A stretch of DNA of 64,000 nucleotides, from contig NZ_LR134287.1 of NCBI RefSeq assembly GCF_900636515.1, forward strand, positions 744,001 through 808,000, written 5' to 3'. The stretch is from Neisseria animalis (GTDB lineage Bacteria > Pseudomonadota > Gammaproteobacteria > Burkholderiales > Neisseriaceae). This document shows, in pieces, positions 7,899-19,348 of the stretch. A program made the position numbers and the translations under genes. Within the stretch, counting starts at the first letter, position 1, and each line of letters opens with the position of its first letter. The notes below the pieces were generated by a model. That model made no database searches, was not told the DNA's origin, and worked only from the letters and a program-made list of their open reading frames with translations.

Positions 7899-9836
7899 AT
7901 GGCAAAAGTAATCGGTATCGACTTGGGTACAACCAACTCATGCGTGGCCATTTCTGAAAACGGCCAAACCAAAGTAATCGAAAACGCCGAAGGCGCGCGC
8001 ACCACGCCTTCCGTGGTCGCCTATCTCGACGGCAACGAAATCCTGGTCGGCGCACCGGCCAAACGCCAAGCCGTCACCAATGCAAAAAACACCATTTATG
8101 CCGCCAAACGCCTGATCGGTCATAAATTCGAAGATAAAGAAGTGCAGCGCGACATCGAAACCATGCCGTTTGAAATCATCAAATCGGGCAACGGTGATGC
8201 ATGGGTGAAAGCGCAAGGCAAAGAGCTGTCGCCGCCGCAAATTTCCGCCGAAGTGCTGCGTAAAATGAAAGAAGCGGCAGAAGCCTATCTGGGCGAAAAA
8301 GTAACCGAAGCGGTAGTGACCGTTCCGGCCTACTTCAACGACAGCCAACGCCAAGCCACCAAAGATGCCGGCCGCATTGCCGGTTTGGACGTAAAACGCA
8401 TCATCAACGAGCCGACTGCCGCCGCATTGGCATTCGGTATGGACAAAGGCGACAATAAAGACCGTAAAGTGGCGGTTTACGATTTGGGCGGCGGTACTTT
8501 CGACATTTCCATCATCGAAATCGCCAACCTCGACGGTGACAAACAGTTTGAAGTATTGGCGACCAACGGCGATACCTTCTTGGGCGGCGAAGACTTCGAC
8601 CAACGCATCATCGACCACATCATCGCCGAGTTCAAAAAAGAGCAGGGCATCGACCTGAAAGGCGATGCGATGGCGATGCAGCGCGTGAAAGAAGCAGCCG
8701 AAAAAGCCAAAATCGAATTGTCGAGCGGCCAGCAAACCGAAATCAACCTGCCGTTTATCACCATGGACGCAACCGGCCCGAAACACTTGGTATTGAAGCT
8801 GACCCGTGCCAAATTCGAAAGCCTGGTGGAAGATTTGATCCAACGCTCTATCGAGCCTTGCCGTACCGCGTTGAAAGATGCCGGTTTGAGCACAAGCGAT
8901 ATTGACGATGTGATTTTGGTGGGCGGCCAAACCCGTATGCCGAAAGTGCAGGAAGCCGTTAAAGATTTCTTCGGCAAAGAGCCGCGCAAAGACGTGAACC
9001 CCGACGAAGCCGTGGCAGTCGGTGCCGCGATTCAAGGCGAAGTATTGGGCGGCGGCCGCAGCGATGTGCTGCTGCTGGACGTAACCCCGCTGTCGCTGGG
9101 TATCGAAACCATGGGCGGCGTGATGACCAAGCTGATTCAGAAGAACACCACCATCCCGACCAAAGCGTCGCAAGTGTTCTCCACCGCCGAAGACAACCAA
9201 AGTGCCGTAACCATCCATGTGCTGCAAGGCGAACGCGAACGCGCTTCCGCCAACAAATCGCTGGGTCAGTTCAACTTGGGCGACATCGCACCTGCACCGC
9301 GCGGTATGCCGCAAATCGAAGTAACCTTCGACATTGATGCCAACGGTATCCTGCACGTTTCTGCCAAAGACAAAGGCACCGGCAAGGCCGCCAACATCAC
9401 CATCCAAGGCTCTTCCGGCCTGAGCGAAGAGGAAATCGAGCGCATGGTGAAAGACGCGGAAGCCAATGCGGAAGAAGATAAAAAACTGACCGAGCTGGTG
9501 GCTTCGCGCAACCAAGCCGAAGCATTGATTCACTCGGTGAAAAAATCTCTGGCCGACTACGGCGACAAACTCGACGCAGCCGAAAAAGAGAAAATCGAGG
9601 CCGCATTGAAAGATGCCGAAGAAGCCGTGAAAGGCGAAGACAAAGCCGACATTGATGCCAAAGCCGAAGCCTTGGGTGCAGCCAGCCAAAAACTGGGCGA
9701 AATGGTGTACGCGCAAGCGCAAGCCGAAGCCCAAGCCCAGGCGGGCGAAGGCGCACAAGCCGAATCTTCTTCTGCCAAGAAAGACGATGACGTAGTGGAT
9801 GCCGATTTTGAAGAAGTGAAAGACGACAAAAAATAA
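7899..9836 (+). CDS. dnaK: molecular chaperone DnaK (Hsp70)
   Basis: DnaK binds hydrophobic peptides under ATP control with DnaJ and GrpE. The 645-residue protein begins [18 protein letters not shown], the Hsp70 phosphate-1 signature. It also has [17 protein letters not shown] (phosphate 2) and [14 protein letters not shown] (third signature). The substrate-binding domain follows ([16 protein letters not shown]), then a helical lid and an Ala/Gln-rich linker, ending in the acidic tail [23 protein letters not shown] lies upstream of the ATG. dnaJ is not in the window. Confidence 0.99.
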   Translation: MAKVIGIDLGTTNSCVAISENGQTKVIENAEGARTTPSVVAYLDGNEILVGAPAKRQAVTNAKNTIYAAKRLIGHKFEDKEVQRDIETMPFEIIKSGNGDAWVKAQGKELSPPQISAEVLRKMKEAAEAYLGEKVTEAVVTVPAYFNDSQRQATKDAGRIAGLDVKRIINEPTAAALAFGMDKGDNKDRKVAVYDLGGGTFDISIIEIANLDGDKQFEVLATNGDTFLGGEDFDQRIIDHIIAEFKKEQGIDLKGDAMAMQRVKEAAEKAKIELSSGQQTEINLPFITMDATGPKHLVLKLTRAKFESLVEDLIQRSIEPCRTALKDAGLSTSDIDDVILVGGQTRMPKVQEAVKDFFGKEPRKDVNPDEAVAVGAAIQGEVLGGGRSDVLLLDVTPLSLGIETMGGVMTKLIQKNTTIPTKASQVFSTAEDNQSAVTIHVLQGERERASANKSLGQFNLGDIAPAPRGMPQIEVTFDIDANGILHVSAKDKGTGKAANITIQGSSGLSEEEIERMVKDAEANAEEDKKLTELVASRNQAEALIHSVKKSLADYGDKLDAAEKEKIEAALKDAEEAVKGEDKADIDAKAEALGAASQKLGEMVYAQAQAEAQAQAGEGAQAESSSAKKDDDVVDADFEEVKDDKK

Positions 9837-9849
9837 TTGAGGCCGTCTG

Positions 9850-9884
9850 AAAAAAGCGCGAATCGTAAGGTTCGCGCTTTTTTT
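9850..9884 (+). terminator. Intrinsic terminator of dnaK
   Basis: A stem of AAAAAGCGCGAA with TTCGCGCTTTTTTT has an 8-base loop and lies 13 bases after the dnaK stop. It directly abuts a canonical GCCGTCTGAA sequence. Confidence 0.88.
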
Positions 9885-9907
9885 GTTTTGATTAACATTC
9901 AATATGA

Positions 9908-10014
9908 TATAGTCATTTAAAATAAGAATGATACAGCGTTGCTTTGCCTTGCCGTACTATGTGTACTGTCTGCGGCTTCGCTGCCTTGTCTCATTCTTAT
10001 TTTATTCGACTATA
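9908..10014 (+). mobile_element. Correia-like miniature element, copy 3
   Basis: A 107-bp copy with intact ends, in the 435-base space between dnaK and scpB (convergent genes). Confidence 0.92.
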
Positions 10015-10104
10015 ATGAGAGTAATCCGGTATCGGATCGGGTAGTGTGATGGCGCTTGGATTATCGTGAAGCGGCACAGGCATAAGGCAGCGGGTTGCAG
10101 ACGG

Positions 10105-10197
10105 CATGGCTGCGTTTTGCTTGAAGAAGGATTTCATCAAGCTGTTGAAGCAGTAAGTCTGCCGAACCGTATTGCCTGTACCGGCTGATTGCTTTGA
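10105..10197 (+). repeat. Possible degenerate Correia-like relic
   Basis: GCTTGAAGAAGGA, CAAGCTGTTGAAGCAG, TAAGTCTGCCGAACCGTA and CTGTACCGGCTG line up with the motif order of the other relics in this window. No termini are recognisable, so this is tentative. Confidence 0.35.
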
Positions 10198-10271
10198 TTT
10201 TAATGGAAACAAGTATTTAGAAGTAGTGGAAAGATATTGAGGCGTTTTATGCCGTCTGTATTTTTGCCGTT

Positions 10272-10925
10272 TTAATTCAGCAAAACCGTTTGATTTGCAG
10301 ACGGCATTTCTGTGGTTTCATCTGCCGGTAAGGAGGGTTTGGCAGCTTCATCATCTTCGTCTTCCTCTCCGGTAGGCGGTGTTTCCAGAAGTTCGGGCAA
10401 CACCAGTTCACCAAGCTCGGTGAGCGGAGGCAATTCTTCCAAACTGTCTAAACGCAAATCGCTGAGAAATGCGGCAGTTGTTGCCCATAATGCGGGTCGA
10501 CCGATGGCGTCTCTATGGCCGATGACTTCAATCCAGCCGCGGTCTTGCAAGGTTTGCATGACGTTTTGGGAAACGGATACGCCGCGTATGCCTTCGATGT
10601 CGCTGCGCGTTACCGGCTGCTGGTAGGCAATAATTGCCAGTGTTTCCATCACCGCGCGCGAATAGCGGGGTGCACGTTGTTCCTGCAGGCTGCCGAGCCG
10701 TTCGAAGGCGGCTTGGGCGATTTGGAAACGCCAACCTTCATGGGTATGCACCAAATCTAAGGCGCGGTTTTGCCAGCGCAGTTTGAGTTGGGTCAGCACA
10801 TCGATGAGTTTGTCTTGCGACAGCGGCGGCACGCACAATTCGCGCATGGCTTTCTCGGAAAGCGGTTCGATTTGGGTAAGCAGAGCGGCTTCAATCAGCG
10901 CGTCGGGAGGGAGTTTGTCGTTCAT
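10272..10925 (-). CDS. scpB: segregation and condensation protein B
   Basis: ScpB dimers bind ScpA and bridge the SMC heads in the chromosome condensation complex. The 217-residue protein has two winged-helix domains; the conserved stretch SRAVMETLAIIAYQQPVTRSDIEGIRGV is diagnostic. A variable acidic C-terminal tail follows (TGEEDEDDEAAK). smc is in this window at about 32-35 kb, while scpA is not seen. I used the ATG at 10925; the longer frame needs a TTG. The stop lies next to an inverted uptake-sequence. Confidence 0.94.
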   Translation of the reverse strand: MNDKLPPDALIEAALLTQIEPLSEKAMRELCVPPLSQDKLIDVLTQLKLRWQNRALDLVHTHEGWRFQIAQAAFERLGSLQEQRAPRYSRAVMETLAIIAYQQPVTRSDIEGIRGVSVSQNVMQTLQDRGWIEVIGHRDAIGRPALWATTAAFLSDLRLDSLEELPPLTELGELVLPELLETPPTGEEDEDDEAAKPSLPADETTEMPSANQTVLLN

Positions 10926-11036
10926 GATAAAAAGCAAGGATTTGCAGACGGCCTGAAGGCGGATAGGCCGTCTGCAAAATAGGTTTCGGTATGGGTTTTA
11001 GAAGAACGGACAGCGTAAAGTATCGGTTTGCTGTTT

Positions 11037-11143
11037 TATAGTCATTTAAAATAAGAATGATACAGCGTTGCTTTGCCTTGCCGTACTATGTGTACTGTCT
11101 GCGGCTTCGCTGCCTTGTCTCATTCTTATTTTATTCGACTATA
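11037..11143 (+). mobile_element. Correia-like miniature element, copy 4
   Basis: A 107-bp copy with intact termini, between the scpB start and the stop of the RbgA-like gene. The rest of this 304-base gap holds two uptake-like sequences and nothing else recognised. Confidence 0.92.
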
Positions 11144-11229
11144 TGTTCTTTCTCGCAGTTCGGGCGGTTTGCCGGGAAACATTGCTGTTTCGGGCATTGG
11201 TGCAGGCGGGTCCGAATGGGAATGTACGA

Positions 11230-12174
11230 TTATTCGCCGTCTGCCGGTGTTTTCCCTTTGCGTTCGGCTTTTCGGGCTTCGCGCAGTGCCTTCAACTCGG
11301 CTTCGCGTTTGCGGGCGGTTTTCAGCCAGCTTTCCCATTGGCTCGGGGTTTCGAGGGTAATTTTGCCGATTTGTCCGGCACGGAAGTCGGTCAGGATATT
11401 TTCGGCGGCTTTTTGGTAATTGACTCTGCCGCCGGGGAGGATTGCGCCGCGTTTTTTGGCAATCCATTCCAGCCAGTCGGTGTCGAGCCAATGGCTGGAC
11501 GGGTCTTTGTCGGCTTGGTAACGCTCCTGCAACAGCGGCAGATAGTGGCGGCGCAGGTAGTCGAGCAGCTCGAGTGAGACTTCTTCTTCGTCTAAGGCGT
11601 TGCGTCCGACTGCACCGCTGGCGGCAAGGTTGTAGCCGCTTTCTTCCACGATAATTTTCGGCCAAAGCATACCGGGGGTGTCGTACAGCCAGAAATCATC
11701 GGCGAGAAATAGGCGCTGTTCGGCTTTGGTAATGCCCGGTTCGTTGCCGGTTTTGGCGGATTTTTTGCCAATCATGCCGTTAATCAGGGTGGATTTGCCG
11801 ACGTTGGGAATGCCGCAGATTAATACGCGCAGGGGTTTGTCGATGCCGCCGCGGTTGGGCATCATGGCACGGCAGGTTTGGGTAATTTTGCCATGCGCGC
11901 CTTTTTCGGAAGAGTCCAGCGCAATGGCGCGGGTGTCCGGCATATTGTTGTAATATTCCAGCCAAGCGGCGGTGCGCCCGTTGTCTGCCAAATCCTGCTT
12001 ATTCAGGATTTTGAGCTTGGGTTTGCCTTTGGAAAGCTGGGCCAGCAGGGGGTTTTCGCTGGAGGCGGGCAGGCGTGCATCCAGCATTTCGATGACCATG
12101 TCTACACTTTTGATACGGTCGGCGATGGCTTTTTTTGCCTTGTTCATGTGGCCGGGAAACCATTGGATTGCCAT
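11230..12174 (-). CDS. rbgA: ribosome biogenesis GTPase YlqF/RbgA-like
   Basis: This circularly permuted GTPase helps assemble the 50S subunit. The 314-residue protein begins MAIQWFPGHMNKAKK, the typical YlqF opening. The motif order is permuted: G4 NKQD at 58-61, then G1 GIPNVGKST at 121-129, then G3 DTPG at 165-168. A C-terminal helical domain follows, rich in basic residues. The next gene on this strand, upstream, is rapZ, 46 bases away, so it could be cotranscribed with ptsN-hprK-rapZ. Confidence 0.92.
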   Translation of the reverse strand: MAIQWFPGHMNKAKKAIADRIKSVDMVIEMLDARLPASSENPLLAQLSKGKPKLKILNKQDLADNGRTAAWLEYYNNMPDTRAIALDSSEKGAHGKITQTCRAMMPNRGGIDKPLRVLICGIPNVGKSTLINGMIGKKSAKTGNEPGITKAEQRLFLADDFWLYDTPGMLWPKIIVEESGYNLAASGAVGRNALDEEEVSLELLDYLRRHYLPLLQERYQADKDPSSHWLDTDWLEWIAKKRGAILPGGRVNYQKAAENILTDFRAGQIGKITLETPSQWESWLKTARKREAELKALREARKAERKGKTPADGE

Positions 12175-12220
12175 ATTTCGTGCCTTTCTTGCGAATATGC
12201 CGTCTGCAAAATGAAGCCAA

Positions 12221-13075
12221 TCAGCGTCCGGTAAGGTTTTGTGCTTGGCGGTGGAGGACTAAAAGCTGGTATGTGTTTTTCAGACGTTGCGCCAGTCTTT
12301 CGACGACATAGACGGAGCGGTGCTGGCCGCCGGTACAGCCGATGGCGATGGTAACGTAGCTGCGGCTTTCCTGCTGCATACGCGGCAGCCAGCGGCTGAT
12401 GAAACCGTCGATGTCGTTGACCATTTCCTGAGCAAGGGGCTGGTTGTCTAGATAATCCTGAATCGGTTTGTCCATGCCGTTGTAGGGGCGCAGTTCGGTA
12501 TCATAGTAAGGGTTGGGCAGGCTTCGCATATCGAATATGAAGTCGGCGTTGTTGGGCGTGCCGTATTTGAAACCGAATGACTCCAGAATAACCAACAGCC
12601 CCTGCCGCTCGGTTTTCAGCCATTGCTGTACGGCATAGCGCAACTGTTGGGCGTTCATTTTCGAGGTATCGATGCAATAGGCCAAGTCGCGCAGGGGAGA
12701 GAGCCAGCCGCGTTCTTTTTGCAGGCTTTCAATCAGGGAAAGGTTGTGGTCGGAAAGCGGGTGGCTGCGGCGGGTTTCGGAAAAACGGCGCACCAGTACG
12801 CTTTCTTCGGCTTCAACAAACAGTATGTCGACTTGATGGCCTTCCGAGCGCAGGTAGTTGATTTGCTCTTGAGCCTGACTGATGTCGATGCGGGAGCGGA
12901 TATCGACACTTACGCCGAGTTTGGTTTCATCTCCTCGGTCGATATGGTGGAGCACCAGCGAGGGCAGCAGCTCCATAGGCAGGTTGTCAACGCAGTAGTA
13001 GCCTAAGTCTTCAAGCTGCTTGAGTGCGACGGATTTGCCTGAACCGGATAAACCGCTAATCAATACTATCTTCAT
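12221..13075 (-). CDS. rapZ: RNase adapter protein RapZ
   Basis: RapZ is a P-loop protein; in E. coli it guides the glmZ small RNA to RNase E and so controls GlmS. The 284-residue sequence has Walker A GLSGSGKS at 8-15 and a Walker-B-like region. Its C-terminal RNA-binding domain has the conserved [24 protein letters not shown]. Its start overlaps the end of hprK by 20 bases, which suggests translational coupling. Whether glmY/glmZ-type RNAs exist in this organism cannot be told from the window. Confidence 0.95.
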   Translation of the reverse strand: MKIVLISGLSGSGKSVALKQLEDLGYYCVDNLPMELLPSLVLHHIDRGDETKLGVSVDIRSRIDISQAQEQINYLRSEGHQVDILFVEAEESVLVRRFSETRRSHPLSDHNLSLIESLQKERGWLSPLRDLAYCIDTSKMNAQQLRYAVQQWLKTERQGLLVILESFGFKYGTPNNADFIFDMRSLPNPYYDTELRPYNGMDKPIQDYLDNQPLAQEMVNDIDGFISRWLPRMQQESRSYVTIAIGCTGGQHRSVYVVERLAQRLKNTYQLLVLHRQAQNLTGR

Positions 13076-14018
13076 GGTGTTGTTCGTTTTCTTTCAGCAG
13101 CGTTTGGTGGCGTTCGAGAAATTCTTTGGTACTGTCTTTGCCGCGCAGTTGCAGGATATAGTTGCGGACGGCGGCTTCTACCATGACGGCGAGGTTGCGT
13201 CCGACGGCAACGGGCAGGGTTACCGAACGGATATTGACGTTGAGTATGGATTCGGTTTCGGTACGGATACTCAGACGGTCAAGCTGTTTCATATAGTCAT
13301 CGTCCGCCGCAACCAGATTGATGATGAGTTGCAGCACTTTTTTCGGACGGATGGAGGGTTCGCCAAAAATATGGCGGATATTCAGTACGCCCAAACCGCG
13401 TACTTCCAAAAAGTCGCGCAGCATAGGCGGGCAGCGGCCTTCCAATGTTTCGGGGCCGGTGCGGAACAGTTCGACCGCATCATCGGCAATCAGGCTGTGT
13501 CCGCGTGAAATCAGTTCGAGTGCCAGTTCGCTTTTGCCCAAGCCGGATTGTCCGGTAATCAGTACGCCGATTTCGAAAACATCTAAAAATACGCCGTGGC
13601 GCATCGTGGAGACGGCAAGGGTACGTTGCAGATAAATCCGCAATACGTCCATCAGGTGCGGACTTTCGACTTTGGAAGTCAGCAGCGGAATGCCGCGCGT
13701 ATGGCAGAAATCGCGCAGTTTGGGCGATACGGGCAGACCGTTTGCCACGATGACCAGCGACATCGGAATATCGAACAGTTCGGCAAAGTCAAACGGCAGA
13801 CCGCCGGATTCCAGACGGATAAGGTATTCTGCTTCTGCCGCGCCGATAACCTGAACCTGATTGGGGTGGATAAAATTCAAATGGCCGACCAGCGCCAAAA
13901 CGGGCTTGTCGGCCTCCACACCGATACGGTTGTCGGCACCGGAATTGCCTGCTGCCCAAGCAAGCTGTAATTTATGGAGATTGTCTTGGTAGAGCTGGCG
14001 GACGGAAATGCTCGGCAT
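13056..14018 (-). CDS. hprK: HPr kinase/phosphorylase
   Basis: HprK phosphorylates HPr on Ser46 and removes the phosphate, linking carbon status to regulation. The 320-residue enzyme has an N-terminal domain and a kinase domain with Walker A GQSGLGKS at 156-163. The HprK signature stretches [18 protein letters not shown] and [14 protein letters not shown] are also present. It starts two bases after the ptsN stop and overlaps rapZ. The ptsN-hprK-rapZ group is typical of betaproteobacteria that have an incomplete sugar PTS; no ptsH or ptsI is seen here. Confidence 0.96.
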   Translation of the reverse strand: MPSISVRQLYQDNLHKLQLAWAAGNSGADNRIGVEADKPVLALVGHLNFIHPNQVQVIGAAEAEYLIRLESGGLPFDFAELFDIPMSLVIVANGLPVSPKLRDFCHTRGIPLLTSKVESPHLMDVLRIYLQRTLAVSTMRHGVFLDVFEIGVLITGQSGLGKSELALELISRGHSLIADDAVELFRTGPETLEGRCPPMLRDFLEVRGLGVLNIRHIFGEPSIRPKKVLQLIINLVAADDDYMKQLDRLSIRTETESILNVNIRSVTLPVAVGRNLAVMVEAAVRNYILQLRGKDSTKEFLERHQTLLKENEQHHEDSID

Positions 14019-14020
14019 GG

Positions 14021-14470
14021 TTATTCTTCAGTCAGCAAACGGTAAACATCTTCGGTTGTTGCCGCAGCAGCCAATGCTTCGCGCACGCTTTTTTGCGAAA
14101 ACTTGCCGGCCAGTTTGGATAATACTTCCAAATGCTCTCCGGTGGCGTTTTCAGGCACAAGCAAGATGAAAACCAGCGATACCGGTTTGCCATCGGGAGC
14201 GTCAAACTCTATAGGCTCGTGCAGGCGGATGAATGCGCCGACTGCTTTTTCGACGCAGGCATGACGACCGTGGGGAATGGCTACACCTTGCCCCAAGCCG
14301 GTTGTCCCCAGTTTTTCGCGGGCAAACAGGCAGTCGAATACATCGGAGCGCGGCAGCCCGGCTTGGTTTTCCAGCAGCAGGCCGGCTTGTTCGAACAGAC
14401 GTTTTTTGCTGGTGATGTCCAAGTCCAACATAATATGGGACAAGGGGAGAATATCGCCGATCAGGCTCAT
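14021..14470 (-). CDS. ptsN: nitrogen-PTS EIIA protein
   Basis: PtsN is the terminal phosphoacceptor of the regulatory nitrogen PTS. The 149-residue PTS EIIA type-2 domain carries the phosphorylated His67 in VAIPHGRH. The ATG at 14470 has AAAGAGA nearby and starts the conserved [10 protein letters not shown]. It is the first gene of the ptsN-hprK-rapZ operon and is followed two bases later by hprK. Confidence 0.94.
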   Translation of the reverse strand: MSLIGDILPLSHIMLDLDITSKKRLFEQAGLLLENQAGLPRSDVFDCLFAREKLGTTGLGQGVAIPHGRHACVEKAVGAFIRLHEPIEFDAPDGKPVSLVFILLVPENATGEHLEVLSKLAGKFSQKSVREALAAAATTEDVYRLLTEE

Positions 14471-14613
14471 AAAAATCTCTTTAAGCAGTAGCAAAACAAG
14501 GGGGAATTGTACCGAGTGTCGGCAAAATTCTCAATGGCAAAACGGCATTTTGTATGGGGAAAACTTACGCAGTTTAGCATTTTTACAATATTTTTTAACA
14601 GCTTGCAAACAGT

Positions 14614-14653
14614 AAGGCCGTCTGCAAAATGCACGATTTGCAGACGGCCTTTT
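14614..14653 (-). terminator. Inverted uptake-sequence terminator after ubiA
   Basis: AAGGCCGTCTGCAAA pairs with TTTGCAGACGGCCTTTT. It lies between the ubiA stop and the ptsN promoter region. Confidence 0.7.
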
Positions 14654-14680
14654 GCGGGCTGCCGACTATGCACCTGCCGC

Positions 14681-15586
14681 TTATGCGCCTGCCAGCAGGT
14701 AATGCCCCGCCAAGCCGAGAAACCATGCCATGCCGATACGGTTGTTGCCGAGAAAGGTTTGGAAGCAGACCGAACGGTTGCGGGTTGAGGCGGTCAAGTA
14801 TTGCCCGTATTGCCACCAAACGGTTACCGGCAGCATCAGCCAATAAATCCATGAAGCACCGATTTGCCAGCCCAATACGACCATCAGCAACGTGAAGCCT
14901 GCATGACACAGCATCACGGCGGTCAAGTCGTATCTGCCGAATGTGATGGCGGAAGTTTTGATACCGATTTTCAAATCATCTTCTTTGTCGGCCATGGCGT
15001 AAACCGTATCGAATGCAAGCGTCCACAGCAGATTGGCGGCAAAAACCAGCCATGCGATACCGGGTACGGTTTCGGTAATGGCGGCAAACGCCATCGGAAT
15101 GCCGAATGAAAAAGCCAGCCCCAGATAAAATTGCGGAATCGGAAAAAAGCGTTTGGTAAACGGATAAGTCATGGCCAAAAACAGCGCAGGCAGACTCATC
15201 AGCCACGTCAGGTGGTTTAATGGCAACAGGCACAGCGCGGCAAGCAGGCACAGCGCGGCGGTAAGCAGCAGGGCTTCTTTAGTGCTGACGGTACCGCGCG
15301 CAAACGGACGGTTTTGCGTGCGCTCGACCGCACCGTCAAACTCCCGGTCTGCATAATCGTTGATGACACAGCCGGCACTCCGCATCAGAAATACGCCGGC
15401 AGTAAAGGCGATAAAAACGGTATGGCCGGGATAGCCTTCGGCTGCAATCCACATCGCCCAATAAGTCGGCCACAATAAAAGCAGTGTACCGATGGGCTTG
15501 TCGGCGCGCATGAGTTGCAGGTAAACGATGAGCTTTTCGGCAACGGCAGGCGGCAGATGTTTCAATAAAAGAGAGGAAATATTCAT
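14681..15586 (-). CDS. ubiA: 4-hydroxybenzoate octaprenyltransferase
   Basis: UbiA attaches the polyprenyl tail to 4-hydroxybenzoate in ubiquinone synthesis. The 301-residue integral membrane protein has about eight or nine hydrophobic helices. It has both Asp-rich prenyl-diphosphate and Mg-binding motifs: [10 protein letters not shown] at about 76-85 and [14 protein letters not shown] at about 200. It follows ubiC by 31 bases, so the two first steps of the quinone pathway appear to share one transcript. Confidence 0.96.
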   Translation of the reverse strand: MNISSLLLKHLPPAVAEKLIVYLQLMRADKPIGTLLLLWPTYWAMWIAAEGYPGHTVFIAFTAGVFLMRSAGCVINDYADREFDGAVERTQNRPFARGTVSTKEALLLTAALCLLAALCLLPLNHLTWLMSLPALFLAMTYPFTKRFFPIPQFYLGLAFSFGIPMAFAAITETVPGIAWLVFAANLLWTLAFDTVYAMADKEDDLKIGIKTSAITFGRYDLTAVMLCHAGFTLLMVVLGWQIGASWIYWLMLPVTVWWQYGQYLTASTRNRSVCFQTFLGNNRIGMAWFLGLAGHYLLAGA

Positions 15587-15617
15587 GTTGTGGCGGTGTT
15601 GCAGATGTTCGGGTGGC

Positions 15618-16127
15618 TTATGCCGTCTGTGAATACGGAGACGGATTATCGGTGAGATAAGGGTTCAGCGCGGGCAGGAAGCATTCGGCAAGCCACAATG
15701 TTTCCTGATTCCAAAGAAAACGGGAACGGCGAACCAGAGCTTCGGTTTGGTTTTCGACGGGCAGGCGGGCAAACTCGAAAGGCGAGCGCGTCAAAGGCAA
15801 AGAACCGTCAAACAGCTTTTCACCCAGCGGACGGTTGCCGCAATCCAGAATGCTGCGCCAGTTTGCCGAATCCGCCGAACATTGGCTGCGAGCCAAGACG
15901 ACGGGTTCGCCATGCAGACAAAGTGCCACATCGCGGACAAACAGAGCGTGGTTTGCAGACGGCAGACCAAGCGGCAGGCAGGGGCTGTTTTCAGGAGCAC
16001 CGAGATAAAGCAGCCGCACGGAAAAAGTCGAATCGATTGCACGCAAAGCCGCGGTCAGCGAATTGGCCAGCATCAGCGGCGGCGTTCCTTCGGGCGGCCG
16101 GGTTTGCCAAGTTTGAACAAAATCCAT
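15618..16127 (-). CDS. ubiC: chorismate--pyruvate lyase
   Basis: UbiC removes pyruvate from chorismate to give 4-hydroxybenzoate. The 169-residue protein matches the small UbiC fold: an early [18 protein letters not shown] stretch, LGEKLF in the middle, and a C-terminal [22 protein letters not shown]. The last stretch contains the active-site Glu typical of the family. The ATG at 16127 (MDFVQTWQ) is chosen because the longer frame runs back into an uptake sequence. ubiA follows directly. Confidence 0.9.
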   Translation of the reverse strand: MDFVQTWQTRPPEGTPPLMLANSLTAALRAIDSTFSVRLLYLGAPENSPCLPLGLPSANHALFVRDVALCLHGEPVVLARSQCSADSANWRSILDCGNRPLGEKLFDGSLPLTRSPFEFARLPVENQTEALVRRSRFLWNQETLWLAECFLPALNPYLTDNPSPYSQTA

Positions 16128-16223
16128 ATGAAACGGCACCTTAAACAGGACAAATGCCGTCTGCAAAATACCGATATGCCGAATCAAGCGGTTTATGCGG
16201 AATGTGCAGACGGCCTTTGATGT

Positions 16224-17563
<1,340 letters not shown>

Positions 17564-17751
17564 GAAAGGCCGTCTGAAAATATCGGAAACGGGTTGGGTT
17601 TGATATATTGATAAACCGAATGTCAGCGATTATAGGGTTTTATCGGGTGTTTGGGCAAACATTCCGCCATAAAAAAGCCGTCTGCAAAAAGCCGTATCTG
17701 TTGCCGGAGGGGCAGGGGCTTTTTTGCAGACGGCATATTCGGCGGTTTTAT

Positions 17752-18975
17752 TTAGGCTTCGTCTGCCTTGTAGCCATGTACCGCGAAGAATACGATGTAC
17801 ACATAGCAGATGGCGGAAACGACAAACGACACCATCAGGCCGTATGTATCGGCCGCCCAACCTTGGATAACCGGTACGACCGCGCCGCCGACAATCGCCG
17901 TGCAGATAACGCCGGAAGCGGTGCTGGTAAATTTACCCAAACCTTTGGTAGACAACGAGAAAATCGTCGGGAACATGATGGAGTTGAAAAAGCCGATGGC
18001 AAGCAGCGACCACATGGCAATATCGGTATCGGTGGCCAAAATCGCAACCAGCAGCAGGGCAACCGCAACCGTAGCATTGAATGCCAGATATTTGTTGGGG
18101 GCGATTTTCGACATCACGGCAGAGCCGAGAAAGCGTCCGACCATTGCGCCGCCCCAATAGAACGACAGCAGTTTCGCGCCCGAAGCATGATCGAGACCTT
18201 TTAATTCTTCCATAACGTTGACCAGCAGGGAGCCGATGGACACTTCCGCGCCGACATAACAGAAAATGCCCGCCGCCCCCAATACCAGATGTTTGTACTG
18301 CCACACGCTGGTTTTGCCGTCGTGGTTGTGTTCGGTTTCCGCCTGTGCGATTTTGCGCGCATCGGGCAGCTTAATCATCTTGACGGCAACGGCGAGAATA
18401 ATCAGCAGTCCGGCCAAGCCTAAATAAGGAATTTGGACGGAAGAAATCTGCTCGGCTTTGCTGGCGGTTTGGGTAGCATCGGCCAAAATCAGAAACGCGC
18501 CGATTTGCGGTGCGATGGTTGTACCCAAAGAGTTGAAGGCCTGCACCAGAGTCAGGGTGGCGGATTCTTTGCCGGGTTTGGAAAGCAGGGTAACATAAGG
18601 GTTGCCGGCCACTTGCAGCAGGGTAACGCCGGAAGCCAGAATAAACAGTGCACCCAAGAAAATGGCGTAAGAATGGCTGCCGGCGGCGGGGTAAAACAAA
18701 ATACAGCCGATGGCGGTCAGCAGAAAGCCGCCGATAACGCCGTTTTTATAGCCGATTTTTTCCACCAGGTGCCCCATGGGGATCGACATGATGGCGTAAG
18801 CGGTAAAGAAACAGAACTGAATCAGCATGGCCTGAACATAAGTCAGGTCGAAAATGGCTTTCAGATGGGGGATAAGAATGTCGTTCATGCAGGTGATGAA
18901 ACCCATCATGAAAAACAGAGAGGTCAGCACCACCAGCGCGGGGCTGTGGTTTTGCTGTGGATTAGAGGGGGACAT
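17752..18975 (-). CDS. gluP: glucose/galactose MFS transporter (FucP family)
   Basis: The protein is a 407-residue major facilitator with 12 predicted helices. It has the FucP/GluP hallmarks: FFMMGFITCMNDILIPHLKAIFDL in helix 1, AYAIMSIPMGHLVEKIGYKNG in the first cytoplasmic loop, and a helix-4/5 region with VAGNPYV and LTLVQAFNSLGTTIAPQIGA. The family imports sugar with protons or sodium. Neisseria species have a single GluP-like glucose/galactose transporter, and this matches it. The gene stands alone. Confidence 0.9.
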   Translation of the reverse strand: MSPSNPQQNHSPALVVLTSLFFMMGFITCMNDILIPHLKAIFDLTYVQAMLIQFCFFTAYAIMSIPMGHLVEKIGYKNGVIGGFLLTAIGCILFYPAAGSHSYAIFLGALFILASGVTLLQVAGNPYVTLLSKPGKESATLTLVQAFNSLGTTIAPQIGAFLILADATQTASKAEQISSVQIPYLGLAGLLIILAVAVKMIKLPDARKIAQAETEHNHDGKTSVWQYKHLVLGAAGIFCYVGAEVSIGSLLVNVMEELKGLDHASGAKLLSFYWGGAMVGRFLGSAVMSKIAPNKYLAFNATVAVALLLVAILATDTDIAMWSLLAIGFFNSIMFPTIFSLSTKGLGKFTSTASGVICTAIVGGAVVPVIQGWAADTYGLMVSFVVSAICYVYIVFFAVHGYKADEA

Positions 18976-19068
18976 AATATGCCTTTCGTATCACAAATAC
19001 ACTGCGCCTAATTTACATGAGCGCAAAACAGTTGGCATGATACGGATATTTGCTGTTTTTGCAAGATA

Positions 19069-19175
19069 TATAGTCATTTAAAATAAGAATGATACGGCGT
19101 TGCTTTGCCTTGCCGTACTATGTGTACTGTCTGCGGCTTCGCTGCCTTGTCTCATTCTTATTTTATTCGACTATA
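19069..19175 (+). mobile_element. Correia-like miniature element, copy 6
   Basis: A 107-bp copy with GATACGGCG in place of GATACAGCG. It lies in the 373-base gap upstream of gluP. The remaining bases of that gap hold uptake-like sequences near 19258 and 19338 and nothing else recognised. Confidence 0.92.
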
Positions 19176-19348
19176 AAATTACAAACCGAATCGCTATTTA
19201 CGCCGGAATGCCGCCGAAGGTTTTGATGGTTCGGCAACAGGCGCGACGGCGGAAAAGGCCGTCTGCAATTTTCAAACAAATCTTTGATACAGCGCAAAAA
19301 TCTGCTTTGCCGTGTACGGGTGGGGAATGCAGGAATTTGCAGACGGCT

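Noticed and set aside
7938..9902. A 654-codon open frame antisense to dnaK
   Set aside because: It is a shadow of dnaK codon use: the protein is rich in Phe, Gly, His and Arg with no recognisable domain, and dnaK itself is certain.
11057..11360. Open frames starting in Correia-like copies (MIQRCFALPYYVYC... and similar)
   Set aside because: The same peptide starts recur at every copy (for example 5677, 23242, 53657) because the element itself carries the codons; downstream parts are unrelated.
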